64,000 nucleotides of DNA from Kiloniellales bacterium (GTDB lineage Bacteria > Pseudomonadota > Alphaproteobacteria > Kiloniellales > JAKSBE01), in the NCBI GenBank assembly GCA_030066685.1, contig JASJBF010000003.1:1-64000 (forward strand). Reading direction: 5' to 3'. Below are positions 16,898 through 25,911 of the stretch, piece after piece. A model generated the notes under the pieces. The model saw nothing but the letters and a program-made list of their open reading frames with translations, was not told the origin of the DNA and did not search any database. The position numbers were made by a program, and so were the translations under genes. How positions within the stretch are numbered: the first letter of the stretch is position 1; the number at the start of each line of letters is the position of its first letter.

Positions 16898-17677
16898 TTA
16901 ACCTGGAGTGCCCGTCGGTCCGCCTGGAACCGGGCGCTCATCTCGTACGCCATCCGGCTTCCGCTGACCTCCTTCGTCCCAATCTTCCCATCCGGGAAAG
17001 GAAAGCGGCTTGATCTGCTCAAGTTCCTTCAGCCGCCGCCGCCATTCTGCCTTGTAGCTCTCGAGCTGCTGATTGGCTCGGGCTTCCTCCTGATAGGCAT
17101 AGCCGTGTCCCTGCACTCCGAACGCAAGAAACGGCGGCAGCACGGCAAATCCCATGTAGTGGAGCGAGTATTGAATCGGCCACAGAAGCTGGTCGATGTC
17201 GCCGCCGCGACCGCCGGGCCCCATGACCGCGGCGGGCGCACCGGTCGTTACCGAGCAGATGGCGCGTTTGCCGCGGAAGTATCCGCGGTCGTAGCGCATG
17301 GTGCTGGTATAGAGCCCCCCATTGACAAAGACTCTGTCGAACCAGCCCTTCAGCATGGCCGGTTGCGAATGCCACCAAAGGGGAAACTGGAGCACCACGA
17401 GGTCGGCCCGCTCCAGCCGTGCGATTTCTCGTTTCACCTCTGCCGGCAAGCTCTCGGTCTTGCTGGCATGGCATTGTTCTGCGAGTGCCGAAAAGCAGCC
17501 GGGGTCTTCACGATTCCTGTAGTGGTCCGGCTTCTCGACCGGGTCGAAGCGCTCACCGTAGAGGTCGGAGACTTCGACGCTATGGCCCAGGCGCCGCAGC
17601 GAGTGAACCGCCAATTCCTTGAGCGCGGAATTGAAAGAGAGCGGTTCCGGATGGCAGTGGACGATCAGGATGTGCAC
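16898..17677 (-). CDS. NAD(P)H quinone oxidoreductase, flavodoxin-fold
   Basis: The 259-residue protein belongs to the NQO1/KefF-like flavodoxin-fold family: ILIVHCHPEPLSFNSAL at the FMN phosphate site, QFPLWWHSQPAMLKGWFDRV, and TTGAPAAVMGPGGRGG. It should carry out two-electron reduction of quinones or other electrophiles with NAD(P)H. The start is a GTG at 17677 with a GAGGAG site upstream; no ATG fits. The divergent LysR gene 101 bases away is the likely regulator. Confidence 0.88.
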   Translation of the reverse strand: MHILIVHCHPEPLSFNSALKELAVHSLRRLGHSVEVSDLYGERFDPVEKPDHYRNREDPGCFSALAEQCHASKTESLPAEVKREIARLERADLVVLQFPLWWHSQPAMLKGWFDRVFVNGGLYTSTMRYDRGYFRGKRAICSVTTGAPAAVMGPGGRGGDIDQLLWPIQYSLHYMGFAVLPPFLAFGVQGHGYAYQEEARANQQLESYKAEWRRRLKELEQIKPLSFPGWEDWDEGGQRKPDGVRDERPVPGGPTGTPG

Positions 17678-17778
17678 AGCCTGGCGCTCCTCGACGGTAC
17701 TTGCAGTTGCTGGCAACCAGGATAGGCTGTTCGCTGAAGAACTGTAATTTACCAAAAACGGCGATCTACTTTGCAAGA
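17678..17778. promoter_or_regulatory. Divergent promoter region of the quinone reductase / LysR pair
   Basis: The region holds an inverted repeat GTTGC-TG-GCAAC (17706-17717) and an AT-rich part near 17743-17760. In LysR-type divergent pairs the regulator binds such a region. The repeat is a candidate binding site but not a textbook T-N11-A box. Confidence 0.4.
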
Positions 17779-18684
17779 ATGAACAGGCGGCTGGTTTGGG
17801 ATGATCTCTGGCTGGTCCTTGCGGTCGTCGAGGCCGGCACGCTTTCAGGGGCGGGGCGCAGGCTGGAACTGAGTCATTCGACCGTGTATCGGCGTCTGGG
17901 CGAGATCGAAAAACGGTTGGGCGTCAAGCTGTTCGACCGATCGAGGGCCGGCTATGCGGCGACCTTGGCTGGAGAAGAGGTTGCAACGGCGGCACGGCGG
18001 ATCCAGACAGAGGTTCTGGATGTAGAACGCCGCGTTGTGGGACGGGACCTTCGGCCGTCAGGAACGGTGCGCGTGACCACGACCGATACGCTTTTGGTCG
18101 GTCTGCTATCCCCGATCTTCTCCGAGTTTCGCAAGGCCTACCAAGATATCTCATTGGAGATCGCAGTTTCGAACGAGATCTTCAGCCTGTCGAAACGTGA
18201 GGCTGACGTAGCGGTCCGTCCCTCTATCGCACCTCCGGAGACCCTTCTCGGGCGCAAGATCGGCACCATTGCTCAGGCGATCTATGGCCGGAAGGATCGC
18301 ATCCCGGAGAATGGAAGCGATCTGAACAAACGCTCCATGTCATGGGTGGGGCCGGACGAGCGCATGGGCTACCGGATGCTGGAACGATGGATGGCCGATG
18401 AAGAGCTGGGCGACAATTGCCAATACCGCGTGGATACACTTTTCGGAATGTTTGCCGCGGTCAGAGACGGGGCCGGCCTCGCAGTCCTGCCATGCTACTT
18501 GGCCGACGGCGACCAGCGGCTGATGCGCTTCGGGGAGGCGATTCCCGCGCTGTCGACCGATCTCTGGCTCCTGACGCACCCGGATCTGCGCAGGACGGCA
18601 CGCATCCAAGCGCTTTTGCGTTTCTTGGCCAATGCGGTGAAGGATCGCAGCGCGTGGCTCTCAGGACGTGCCGGCCAGCCGTGA
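17779..18684 (+). CDS. LysR-family transcriptional regulator
   Basis: The 301-residue protein has an N-terminal winged helix-turn-helix (LVLAVVEAGTLSGAGRRLEL, then TVYRRLGEIEKRLGVKLFDR) and a periplasmic-binding-protein-like effector domain. The divergent quinone reductase gene is the likely target. Its last 24 bases overlap the 3' end of the convergent AraC gene. Codon use looks less GC-rich than neighbours, which would fit acquisition of the LysR/oxidoreductase pair, but I have not measured it. Confidence 0.92.
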   Translation: MNRRLVWDDLWLVLAVVEAGTLSGAGRRLELSHSTVYRRLGEIEKRLGVKLFDRSRAGYAATLAGEEVATAARRIQTEVLDVERRVVGRDLRPSGTVRVTTTDTLLVGLLSPIFSEFRKAYQDISLEIAVSNEIFSLSKREADVAVRPSIAPPETLLGRKIGTIAQAIYGRKDRIPENGSDLNKRSMSWVGPDERMGYRMLERWMADEELGDNCQYRVDTLFGMFAAVRDGAGLAVLPCYLADGDQRLMRFGEAIPALSTDLWLLTHPDLRRTARIQALLRFLANAVKDRSAWLSGRAGQP

Positions 18685-19518
18685 CGGATGGCCGCCTTTG
18701 CAACTAGTGGACCTCGAAAGCGCTCTCGGGACCGGTTGCTCGATCGACACCCTGGAGGGCGTTGCGCCCATCACCTTGGCGAAGGCGGCGGAGAAGGCGC
18801 TGGCGCTGCGGTAGCCGTGCCGGGCCGCGATGCGCGGAATCGGCTCGCCCCGGGACAAGGCCTCGAGCGCAGCGTGGAAGCGGACGCGCTGGCGCCAGCG
18901 GTTGAAGCTCATCCCGAGCTCGCGCGCGAACAATCGGGCCAGGGTGCGCGACGAGGCGCCGGCGACCGCCGACCAGCCCTCCAGGGTCCGGCGGTCCGAG
19001 GGGTCGGCGAGAAGCTCGGCGCAGAGCCGCTGCAGCCGCGCATCGCGCGGCAGCGGGACGTGGAGCGACAGCTCCGGCGCCCGGGCGATCTCGTGCTCGA
19101 TCATGCGGGCGAGCAGGGCGCCGCGGCTGTTCGCCTCGTAAACGACCGGCTCCTCGCTGAGCGCGAGGATCAATTCCCGCAACAGGGCCGAGACCGCGAC
19201 TACGCAGAGGGCGCGCCGCGGCTCGGGACCCGTCGAGGCGTCGATGTAGAGGGTGCGCATCTCGACGTCGCCGTGCATGCCGACTGCGTGGGGCGTTCCG
19301 GCGGGGATGTAGACGGCGCCCTCCGGCGGCACGACCCAGGCCTCGGCCTCGGTCCGCAGGCGCATGACGCCGCGGATCGCATAGAGCAGCTGGTCGCGCG
19401 CGTGCGCGTGGAGCGGGATGACGTCGCCGTCGGCGAAGTTCTTCGACATCGCCCCGATGGCCTGGGGCAGGTCCTGATAGTCCCGGGGATCCGTGCTCCG
19501 TTTTGTATGGCCGGCCAT
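18661..19518 (-). CDS. AraC-family regulator with cupin sensor domain
   Basis: The 285-residue protein has an AraC-type cupin N-terminal domain (HAHARDQLLYAIRGVMRL and VYIPAGTPHAVGM) and a C-terminal double helix-turn-helix (SSRTLARLFARELGMSFNRW, then IAARHGYRSASAFSAAFAKV). It is divergent from an MFS transporter and probably controls it. It overlaps the LysR gene end by 24 bases. Confidence 0.92.
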   Translation of the reverse strand: MAGHTKRSTDPRDYQDLPQAIGAMSKNFADGDVIPLHAHARDQLLYAIRGVMRLRTEAEAWVVPPEGAVYIPAGTPHAVGMHGDVEMRTLYIDASTGPEPRRALCVVAVSALLRELILALSEEPVVYEANSRGALLARMIEHEIARAPELSLHVPLPRDARLQRLCAELLADPSDRRTLEGWSAVAGASSRTLARLFARELGMSFNRWRQRVRFHAALEALSRGEPIPRIAARHGYRSASAFSAAFAKVMGATPSRVSIEQPVPRALSRSTSCKGGHPSRLAGTS

Positions 19519-19628
19519 AGCCCTCGCGGCCCCCTGTGCGATTTGTCAGATTCGCGACGACAATTGGCATGACATCGTATTTCGGACAAGGGCAAAGTCG
19601 GCCTGCAAAGCCGAGTGATGGGGCCGTC

Positions 19629-20891
19629 ATGAACCGGGACCGGGCATATTTCCTGCTGCTCAACATCGGGCACTTCCTGGACCACCTCTTCACCTTGATC
19701 TTCGCGACGGTGGCGGCCCTGGCGCTGCATCGCGAATGGCAGGTCGGCTACGCCGAGCTTCTGGTCTACGCGACGCCCGGATTCTTCGCCTTCGGTGTCT
19801 TCGCGCTGCCGGCCGGCTGGCTGGCCGACAGGTGGAGCCGCGACGGCATGATGTGCGTCTTCTTCCTCGGCATCGGCCTGGCGTCGATCGCCACCGGCCT
19901 GGCCCAAACCCCGCTGCAGATCGGCCTCGGCCTCTTCGTGATCGGGGCCTTCGCGGCCATCTATCACCCGGTCGGTCTCGCCATCGTCACCCTGAGGTGG
20001 CGCGATACCGGGATGCGGATCGCCGTGAACGGGGTCTGGGGCAACCTGGGCGTCGCCTGCGCGGCCCTGATCACCGGCTTCCTGATCGACCATGGCGGGT
20101 GGCGCATGGCGTTCTTCGTTCCCGGCGCCTTCTCGATCGCCGTGGGGCTGGCCTACGCCGGTCTGCGCCGGGACAGCCTGTCCGACGAGCGGAGAGAGCC
20201 GAAGGCGCAAGGCGCTGCCGGTCGCGCGCCTGCGGCCGCCGCCTACCGCGCTCTGCTGCTGCGGGTTTCCGCGATCGTGTTCCTGACCGCCGCCCTCGGA
20301 TCCCTGATCTTCCAGTCGACCACCTTCGCGCTGCCCAAGATCTTCGACGAGCGCCTACAGGGATTGGCGGGGGCGCTATCGGCCTGGACCGAGGACGCCG
20401 CCGCATCCGGCCAGGGCGACGTGGCGACGGCGGTCGGCGCGCTCGCCTTCGTCGTCTTCGCGGTCGCCTCGCTCGCCCAGCTCGTGGTCGGCGGCTTGCT
20501 CGACCGCGTCGGCCCGCGGCCGGTGTTCCTCGCCGTGGCGGCGCTGCAGCTGGTCTTCTTCGCGCTCATGCCGGGGTTGACCGACGGTTTGGCGCTCGCC
20601 GTGGCCCTGGGCTTCATGCTGGGCGCCTTCGGCCAGATCCCGATCAACGACTTCATGATCGGCAAGATGGCGAGCGGCCCCTTCAGAGCCCGCATCTACG
20701 CCGCCCGGTACGTGGTGAGCTTCACCGTCCTGGCGCTCTCCCTGCCGCTGATTGCCTTCGTCTACGACACCTGGGGCTTCGATACCCTGTTTCGCATCCT
20801 GGCCGCCACCGCCCTCTTGGTGCTCGCGGCCGTCGCGGCCCTTCCAAGACGCCTTCCGACGCCGGAGGCCGCCGCCCTCGCCGCCGAGTAG
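19629..20891 (+). CDS. Major facilitator superfamily transporter
   Basis: From the ATG at 19629 the protein has 420 residues and about twelve hydrophobic segments, split by a cytosolic loop near residues 185-205. The MFS motif A-like loop GWLADRWSRDG follows the second helix. A conserved start NIGHFLDHLFTLIFAT resembles fosmidomycin-resistance-type MFS members; the substrate is unknown. The frame also opens 31 codons earlier, but the upstream residues are polar and overlap the promoter. The divergent AraC gene is the likely regulator. Confidence 0.88.
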   Translation: MNRDRAYFLLLNIGHFLDHLFTLIFATVAALALHREWQVGYAELLVYATPGFFAFGVFALPAGWLADRWSRDGMMCVFFLGIGLASIATGLAQTPLQIGLGLFVIGAFAAIYHPVGLAIVTLRWRDTGMRIAVNGVWGNLGVACAALITGFLIDHGGWRMAFFVPGAFSIAVGLAYAGLRRDSLSDERREPKAQGAAGRAPAAAAYRALLLRVSAIVFLTAALGSLIFQSTTFALPKIFDERLQGLAGALSAWTEDAAASGQGDVATAVGALAFVVFAVASLAQLVVGGLLDRVGPRPVFLAVAALQLVFFALMPGLTDGLALAVALGFMLGAFGQIPINDFMIGKMASGPFRARIYAARYVVSFTVLALSLPLIAFVYDTWGFDTLFRILAATALLVLAAVAALPRRLPTPEAAALAAE

Positions 20892-20901
20892 GGGCGGCGT
20901 C

Positions 20902-21519
20902 TCAGCCCTCGTCCCGCTCCAGCGCCTGGCCGATGCGCGCGACCAGGTGCGCGGCCGCCGCCTCGACCACGTCGGGGGGCAGCTCGAGGGTCTGCGCGGC
21001 GCGGGACTGGAGGATGCGGGCAAGGCCGTGGACGCCGGACCATACGAAGAGCGCGTCGAGGGCGACCGCGGACTCCGAGGCCGGCGCGCCGGCCCGGGCC
21101 GAGAGCCGGGTGAGGCAGTCGTTGAGCAGGGCGAAGGCGTGCCTGGCCTGGCGCATCATGTCGGGATGCTTCTTCAGGTCGGGCAGCAGGTCGCCGAACA
21201 TCAGGCGGTACTGCAGGGGATGGGCCCGGGCGTAGTCGAGGTAGGCCCGGCACATCCCGGCCAGATCGTCCTGCGGATCGGCGCGGCGCGGCCGCGCGTC
21301 GAGATGCCGGGCGAAGGACTCGAAGGCTCGGGCGACGATCTCCGCCAGGATGTGATCCCGGCTCGGGAAGTGCTTGTAGGGCGCTTGGTGCGAGACCCCG
21401 AGGCGGCGGGCGACCTCGCGCAGGCTCAGGGCTTCGACGCCCTCGGCCTCGATGATCGCCAGGGCCTCGTCGAGGCAGGCCTCGCGCAGATTCGCCGGTT
21501 TGCTCCTGGTCGCGGCCAT
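20902..21519 (-). CDS. TetR-family transcriptional repressor
   Basis: The 205-residue protein has a TetR N-terminal helix-turn-helix (ALSLREVARRLGVSHQAPYKHF) and a C-terminal effector domain of the WHG type (FVWSGVHGLARIL). It is the last gene of a minus-strand run DUF2141 - SDR - lipoprotein - tetR. The tandem palindromes upstream of the first gene are its probable operator. It ends 11 bases from the convergent MFS gene. Confidence 0.92.
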   Translation of the reverse strand: MAATRSKPANLREACLDEALAIIEAEGVEALSLREVARRLGVSHQAPYKHFPSRDHILAEIVARAFESFARHLDARPRRADPQDDLAGMCRAYLDYARAHPLQYRLMFGDLLPDLKKHPDMMRQARHAFALLNDCLTRLSARAGAPASESAVALDALFVWSGVHGLARILQSRAAQTLELPPDVVEAAAAHLVARIGQALERDEG

Positions 21520-21574
21520 CTGCGGCAGACTAGTCTGGCGTCCCGGTTCCGTCGAGCGGGCCGCCGGACCGGGC

Positions 21575-22057
21575 TCAGCCGCAGGGCGCCGCCTGGGCCT
21601 CGAAGAGCGCGAGGGCGCGGTCCCAGGCGACCGGAACTTCGTCGCGGGCGACCTCCAGGCGGGCGAAGCGGGCGCAGGCCAGCGCGCCCAGGGCCTCGCG
21701 GATCGCCGCCTGGTGAATGTCGCTCTCGACGAAGGCGGCGAGGCTGGCTTCATCGGTCCAGACGGTCATGGTCCAGGCCTGCTTGCCGAGCAGCTCCCGC
21801 CGCAGGGAATAGCCGACGAAGCCGGGGCGTTCCGGCAGGCTGGCTTCCACCTCGAAGACGTAGTCCCAGAAGGTCGCGCGGCGCGCGCCGTCGTCGCGCA
21901 GCACCGCCTTGGTGACGGCGACCACGAGCCGGCCTTCCCCGTCGACCGTCACGCCGTCGCGGCGGTCGTAGCCGGGGCCCTGGAACGGAGTCGATATGGC
22001 GCAGCCGCCCAGGCCGAAGACGGAGAGCAGCGCGAGGGTCACGGCGAACCTGCCCAC
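21575..22057 (-). CDS. Lipoprotein with monooxygenase-like (ABM/DUF3291-type) fold
   Basis: The 160-residue protein has a signal peptide with lipobox LGGC (Cys19). The mature part holds YSLRRELLGKQAWTMTVWTD and ALVESDIH-like FVESDIHQAAI, recalling dimeric alpha/beta-barrel monooxygenase-like proteins. Catalysis is not established. It lies 10 bases after the SDR gene, within the presumed TetR-controlled operon. Confidence 0.7.
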   Translation of the reverse strand: MGRFAVTLALLSVFGLGGCAISTPFQGPGYDRRDGVTVDGEGRLVVAVTKAVLRDDGARRATFWDYVFEVEASLPERPGFVGYSLRRELLGKQAWTMTVWTDEASLAAFVESDIHQAAIREALGALACARFARLEVARDEVPVAWDRALALFEAQAAPCG

Positions 22058-22067
22058 GTCACGGCCC

Positions 22068-22904
22068 TCACGCGCCCTGCAGGCGGTGCTTGGTCATGCC
22101 CCGCATGACCTGCGCGAGGATCCGGGTTCGGGCCCAGCGGGGCAGGCCAACCATCGAGCCCTCCAGGCACTTGGCCAGCCAGCCCGGGCGGACCGTGGTC
22201 CGCCGGCCCAGCGCGTCGAGGGTGGCCTGGGCGATGTCCTTCGGTCTCTGACCCATCCCCATCCTCATGCCGGCCCGGGCCGCGAAGCCGCTGTGGATCG
22301 GCCCGGGCGCACAGGCCAGGACGTCGATGCCCAGGGGCGCCAGCTCCAGGTGCAGGCCCTCGGCCAGGGTCTGGACGTAGGCCTTGGTCGCCGCGTAGTT
22401 GGCGGCCAGCGGCACCCCCTGGAAGGCGAGAAGCGAGCTCATCAGGATCAGGCCGCCGCGCTTCCGCGCTGCGAAGTCCCGGGCGAAGGCTTTGCATAGC
22501 CCCAGTACGGCCCGGCAGTTGACGTCGACCATGTCGAGCTCCGCCTCGCCGTCGGACTCGAGAAAGCCGCCCGAGGTGCCGAATCCGGCGCAGGCGACCA
22601 GCAGCCCGACCTCGAGCTCGGCGGTCGCCGCGGCGACGGCCTCCAAGGATTCCGGCGCGCCGAGGTCGAGGGCGAGGATCCGGGCCTCGATGCCGTGCCG
22701 GGCGGCGAGTTCGGCCGCGATTCGCTCCAGCTTCGGCCGCCGGCGCGCGACCAGGACCAGGTCCAGTCCGGCCTGCGCGAGACAGGCGGCCATCTCCCGG
22801 CCGATGCCGTCGGAGGCGCCGGTGACCAAGGCCCAGGGGCCGTAGCGGCCACGCAGGCCGTTGCCGCCCGCCGGTGGCCGGGGCGCGGCCTGCAAGGAGG
22901 TCAT
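22068..22904 (-). CDS. Short-chain dehydrogenase/reductase
   Basis: The 278-residue protein shows the SDR cofactor motif VTGASDGIGREMA, the LVACAGFG (NNAG-equivalent) motif, the catalytic serine in ILMSSLLAF, and the YAATK (YxxxK) motif. It resembles the DltE/YqjQ-like group of membrane-lipid-related SDRs. The substrate is unknown. Its ATG overlaps the stop of the DUF2141 gene by four bases (ATGA), so the two are coupled. Confidence 0.92.
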   Translation of the reverse strand: MTSLQAAPRPPAGGNGLRGRYGPWALVTGASDGIGREMAACLAQAGLDLVLVARRRPKLERIAAELAARHGIEARILALDLGAPESLEAVAAATAELEVGLLVACAGFGTSGGFLESDGEAELDMVDVNCRAVLGLCKAFARDFAARKRGGLILMSSLLAFQGVPLAANYAATKAYVQTLAEGLHLELAPLGIDVLACAPGPIHSGFAARAGMRMGMGQRPKDIAQATLDALGRRTTVRPGWLAKCLEGSMVGLPRWARTRILAQVMRGMTKHRLQGA

Positions 22905-23353
22905 TCCGCGACCTCCACCGGGACCCGAAGCGTCGCGCCCGGGCTCAGCTCGACCGCGGCTTCCTCGAAGCGCGGCGCGCGCAGCATCGGGCGCACGTTG
23001 TTGGTCACGCCCCAGGGCTCGGTCGGGATGCCGAGGAAGTTGGTGTCGGTGCGCTGGTTGCCGTTGAAGTCGTGGGACACCGCGACGGCGTAGGCGCCCG
23101 GCGCCAGGCCGTCGAAGCTGCATTCGACGCCGCCGGGCCGGGCGGCCTGCCATTGCACCGTCGCCAGGGAGTCGTCCATCGGGAAGCCTTCGGGACCGCG
23201 GTAGAGGGCGCAGCCGATCTCGCCGCCCTCGGCCTCGATGCCGGTGACCACGACGGTGATCGCTTCGGCGCGGACTGGCGCGCCCGTGGCGAAGACTAGT
23301 CCGGAGATTGCGATGATGGGGCCAAGGGCCCGGCCGAAGGCGGGGAGGGGCAT
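22901..23353 (-). CDS. DUF2141 exported protein
   Basis: The 150-residue protein has a signal peptide (ending near VRAEA) and the DUF2141 features GCALYRGPEGFP, GLAPGAYAVAVSHDFNGN and the ending motif GVTNNVRP. The ATG at 23353 is preceded by AGGAG. An in-frame start 60 bases upstream would read through the operator palindromes and is unlikely. It is the first gene of the TetR-linked operon. The molecular role of the family is not known. Confidence 0.85.
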   Translation of the reverse strand: MPLPAFGRALGPIIAISGLVFATGAPVRAEAITVVVTGIEAEGGEIGCALYRGPEGFPMDDSLATVQWQAARPGGVECSFDGLAPGAYAVAVSHDFNGNQRTDTNFLGIPTEPWGVTNNVRPMLRAPRFEEAAVELSPGATLRVPVEVAE

Positions 23354-23368
23354 GGCTTCAGCTCCTAA

Positions 23369-23413
23369 GTTGACATTGTCAACCAAGATAACCGAGAAGG
23401 TAGACAGTGTCAA
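23369..23413 (-). promoter_or_regulatory. Tandem TetR-type operator upstream of the DUF2141-SDR-TetR operon
   Basis: Two palindromes are present: GTTGACATTGTCAAC (23369-23383, perfect 7-base arms) and TAGACAGTGTCAA (23401-23413). Their centres are about 31 bases apart, close to three helical turns, so two dimers could bind the same face. TTGACA here may also be a -35 element. Repression by the operon's own TetR protein is inferred. Confidence 0.6.
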
Positions 23414-23467
23414 TTTCGCTTGGGCAGGTTCCCTTCGGCGGTCCCCGAAGGCTTCCGGGCGACGGCG

Positions 23468-24295
23468 TTACTTGCGGGCGATGATCTCGACCGGGGCGAT
23501 GCGGCCGGCGCCGATGTTCTCGACCATGTTCTTGATCTTTTCCGCGCCGCTCGCGCCCATCAGGACGTGCAGGCCCAGGGGCGGCGGCCCTCCGGCGGCG
23601 GCGATCCTGGCCCTGAGCTCGGCGAAGAAGTCGAGGGCGAAGTCGCGCCGGTTCCGCTCCGCGGTGACCGCGAAGCCGGCCGCCGCCAGCGCGCGCTTGT
23701 AGGCTTCAGGCGCCGCGACGGCGCTGGTCTCGGCGGTGCTCGCCCAGGGCACCGGGAAGACCAGTTCGCCCTCGCCCAGGCGCATGACGTCGTAGACGCC
23801 GAAGGTCGCGCCGGGCCTGAGCACGCGGAAGACCTCGGCGAAGAGGCTCTCCTTGTCCGCGATGTTCATGCCGACGTGCATCATGTAGGCGGCGTCGAAG
23901 CCCGCGTCGTCGAAGGGCATGTCGAGGGCGCTGCCCTCGTGCAGGGCGATTCGGTCGTCCAGGCCGACCCATTCACAGAGCGTCCGGCCGGTCTCGACGT
24001 ACTCCGTGGTCAGGTCGATACCGATCACCCGGCAGCCGAAGCGGCTCGCCGTGAAGCGCGAGGCCCCGCCGAGGCCGCAGCCGACGTCCAGCACCTCGCC
24101 CTCGGCGTCGAGCGGCAGCTGGCTCAGGAAGTCCTCGGAGGCTTGGCGCCCGCCGATGTGGAACTCGTCGACCGGCGCGAGGTCTTCGACCGAGACCGTC
24201 TCGGGCGTCTTGCCCAAGGCCTCGAGACCCTCCCGGATGGCGGCCAGAAGTGCGCCGTGCGTGTAGTGCCCCGCGACGGCAGGCTCTCCGGACAT
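23468..24295 (-). CDS. SAM-dependent class I methyltransferase
   Basis: The 275-residue protein has the SAM-binding motif LDVGCGLGGASRF, then VIGIDLT and a motif IV-like FDAAYMMHVGMNI. The N-terminal DEFHIGGRQASEDF recalls the sarcosine/dimethylglycine and phosphoethanolamine N-methyltransferase group, so an amine substrate is possible but unproven. It points away from the glycine riboswitch. The ATG at 24295 is preceded by GGGGAG. Confidence 0.85.
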   Translation of the reverse strand: MSGEPAVAGHYTHGALLAAIREGLEALGKTPETVSVEDLAPVDEFHIGGRQASEDFLSQLPLDAEGEVLDVGCGLGGASRFTASRFGCRVIGIDLTTEYVETGRTLCEWVGLDDRIALHEGSALDMPFDDAGFDAAYMMHVGMNIADKESLFAEVFRVLRPGATFGVYDVMRLGEGELVFPVPWASTAETSAVAAPEAYKRALAAAGFAVTAERNRRDFALDFFAELRARIAAAGGPPPLGLHVLMGASGAEKIKNMVENIGAGRIAPVEIIARK

Positions 24296-24504
24296 GCGCT
24301 GTCTCCCCTTTAGGTCTGGCAGATGCCGCCATGGTGATCTCCTTAGTCCGCGGTGCAATCCCCAATCTCGGTGACGCCGTGAAGGCGGGCCGTTTCGCCG
24401 TCCGCGACCTCGCCGGTTGACTTTCCGCGCCCAGGGCCTAGGGTTCCCGCAACGGGCCGGCTCGCCAGGCCGGCCCGGGATTGAAGCTTACATAGCCGTT
24501 AATC

Positions 24505-24710
24505 CCGAGCGGGAGAGATCCGGTCCGCAGTGGCGGATCGGGCGCCGAAGGAGCAACCGCCCCGGAAACTCTCAGGCCCAGGGACCGCTCGGGTTAGGCA
24601 CTCTGGAAAGCAGGCAGGGCCGCAGGCGCTGCCTCACCGAAGGGTGAAAGCCGGATCACGGCCCGGAACCGGGCCGCCGGTGAAATCTCTCAGGTCCGAC
24701 GACAGAGGGG
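24505..24710 (+). ncRNA. Tandem glycine riboswitch upstream of gcvT
   Basis: Two glycine-aptamer-like units lie in tandem. The first (about 24507-24592) shows GCGGGAGAGATC, CGCCGAAGGAGCAA and AACTCTCAGGCCCAGGGACCGC. The second (about 24600-24709) shows CTCTGGAAAGCA, CACCGAAGGGTGAAAG, an extended GC-rich hairpin, and AATCTCTCAGGTCC ending in GACAGAGGG. Both carry the conserved GCCGAAGG/ACCGAAGG and CTCTCAGG core. Glycine binding normally switches on the glycine cleavage operon that follows. A ribosome-binding site lies 40 bases downstream. Boundaries are approximate. Confidence 0.93.
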
Positions 24711-24764
24711 GCAGGCAGGCCGTCGAGGCAGCGGCCCGCTGCGCGTCTGTCGGAGGACCGGATC

Positions 24765-25889
24765 TTGAGCGTCACCGTCGAAGAGCTGAAGCGGACACCG
24801 CTCCACGGGCTGCACCTGGAGCTGGGCGGCCGCATGGTGCCCTTCGCGGGCTACGCCCTGCCGGTGCAATATCCGGCCGGTATCATGGCTGAGCACCGGC
24901 AGGTCCGCAGCGCCGCCGGCCTCTTCGACGTCTCCCACATGGGCCAGGTGACGATCACCGATGCGGGGGACGGCGCGGATGCCGCCGCGGCCCTGGAGGC
25001 CCTGGTCCCGGCCGACGTCCAGAACCTGTCGCCGGGACGCAGCCGCTACAGCTTCTTCACCAACGCCGCCGGCGGCATCCTCGACGACCTGATGATCACG
25101 CGGAGCGAGGACGGTCTCTCCGTGGTGGTCAACGCCGCCTGCAAGGCGGCCGACTTCGCCCACCTTCGGGCCGGCCTGGCCGGCCGCGCCGAGGCCCGCA
25201 TGGACGAGACGGCCGGTCTGCTGGCCCTTCAGGGGCCGGCGGCCTCCGAGGTGCTGGGCCGCCTTGCGCCCGAGGTCGCCGGCATGGCCTTCATGACCCG
25301 GATCGAGGTCGAGCTGGAGGGAGCGCCCTGCCAGGTCAGCCGCGCCGGCTACACCGGCGAGGACGGCTACGAGATCGCCGTGCCCGGCGCGGCGGCCGAG
25401 GCCCTGGCCAAGCGGCTGCTGGCCGAGCCCGAAGTCGGGCCGGTCGGTCTGGGCGCGCGGGATTCCCTGCGTCTCGAAGCCGGGCTCTGCCTCTACGGCC
25501 AGGATATCGACGAGACCACCACGCCGGTCGAGGCCGGCCTGACCTGGGCGATCCAGAAGCGCCGTCGCGAGGAGGGCGGCTTCCCCGGCGCCGAGGTCAT
25601 CCGGCGCCAGCTCGCCGAAGGCCTGACGCTGCGCCGGGTCGGCCTCCGCCCCGAGGGCCGGGTGCCGGTGCGCGAGGGCGCGGCGCTGCAGGACGCTGAG
25701 GGCGCGGCGGTCGGCCGGGTGACCAGCGGCGGCTTCGGCCCCAGCGTCGGGGCGCCGGTCGCCATGGGCTACCTCGACACCAGGCTGGCGGCCCCCGGCG
25801 CGGTTGTGACCGCCCTGGTGCGCGGCCGGGCGATGCCCTGTCGGGTCGCCAAGCTGCCCTTCGCGCCGCACAGATACTATCGAGGCTGA
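24765..25889 (+). CDS. gcvT: Glycine cleavage system T protein (aminomethyltransferase)
   Basis: The 374-residue protein takes the aminomethyl group from lipoyl-H protein and makes methylene-tetrahydrofolate and ammonia. Motifs: [33 protein letters not shown] and [18 protein letters not shown]. The start is TTG at 24765 with GGAGG eight bases upstream; the first residues ([13 protein letters not shown]) match the family N-terminus, so the rare start is well supported. First gene of gcvT-gcvH-gcvP under the riboswitch. The window's second T module is the GcvT-SHMT fusion. Confidence 0.96.
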   Translation: MSVTVEELKRTPLHGLHLELGGRMVPFAGYALPVQYPAGIMAEHRQVRSAAGLFDVSHMGQVTITDAGDGADAAAALEALVPADVQNLSPGRSRYSFFTNAAGGILDDLMITRSEDGLSVVVNAACKAADFAHLRAGLAGRAEARMDETAGLLALQGPAASEVLGRLAPEVAGMAFMTRIEVELEGAPCQVSRAGYTGEDGYEIAVPGAAAEALAKRLLAEPEVGPVGLGARDSLRLEAGLCLYGQDIDETTTPVEAGLTWAIQKRRREEGGFPGAEVIRRQLAEGLTLRRVGLRPEGRVPVREGAALQDAEGAAVGRVTSGGFGPSVGAPVAMGYLDTRLAAPGAVVTALVRGRAMPCRVAKLPFAPHRYYRG

Positions 25890-25911
25890 CGACAAGAACT
25901 GGGAGACGATC

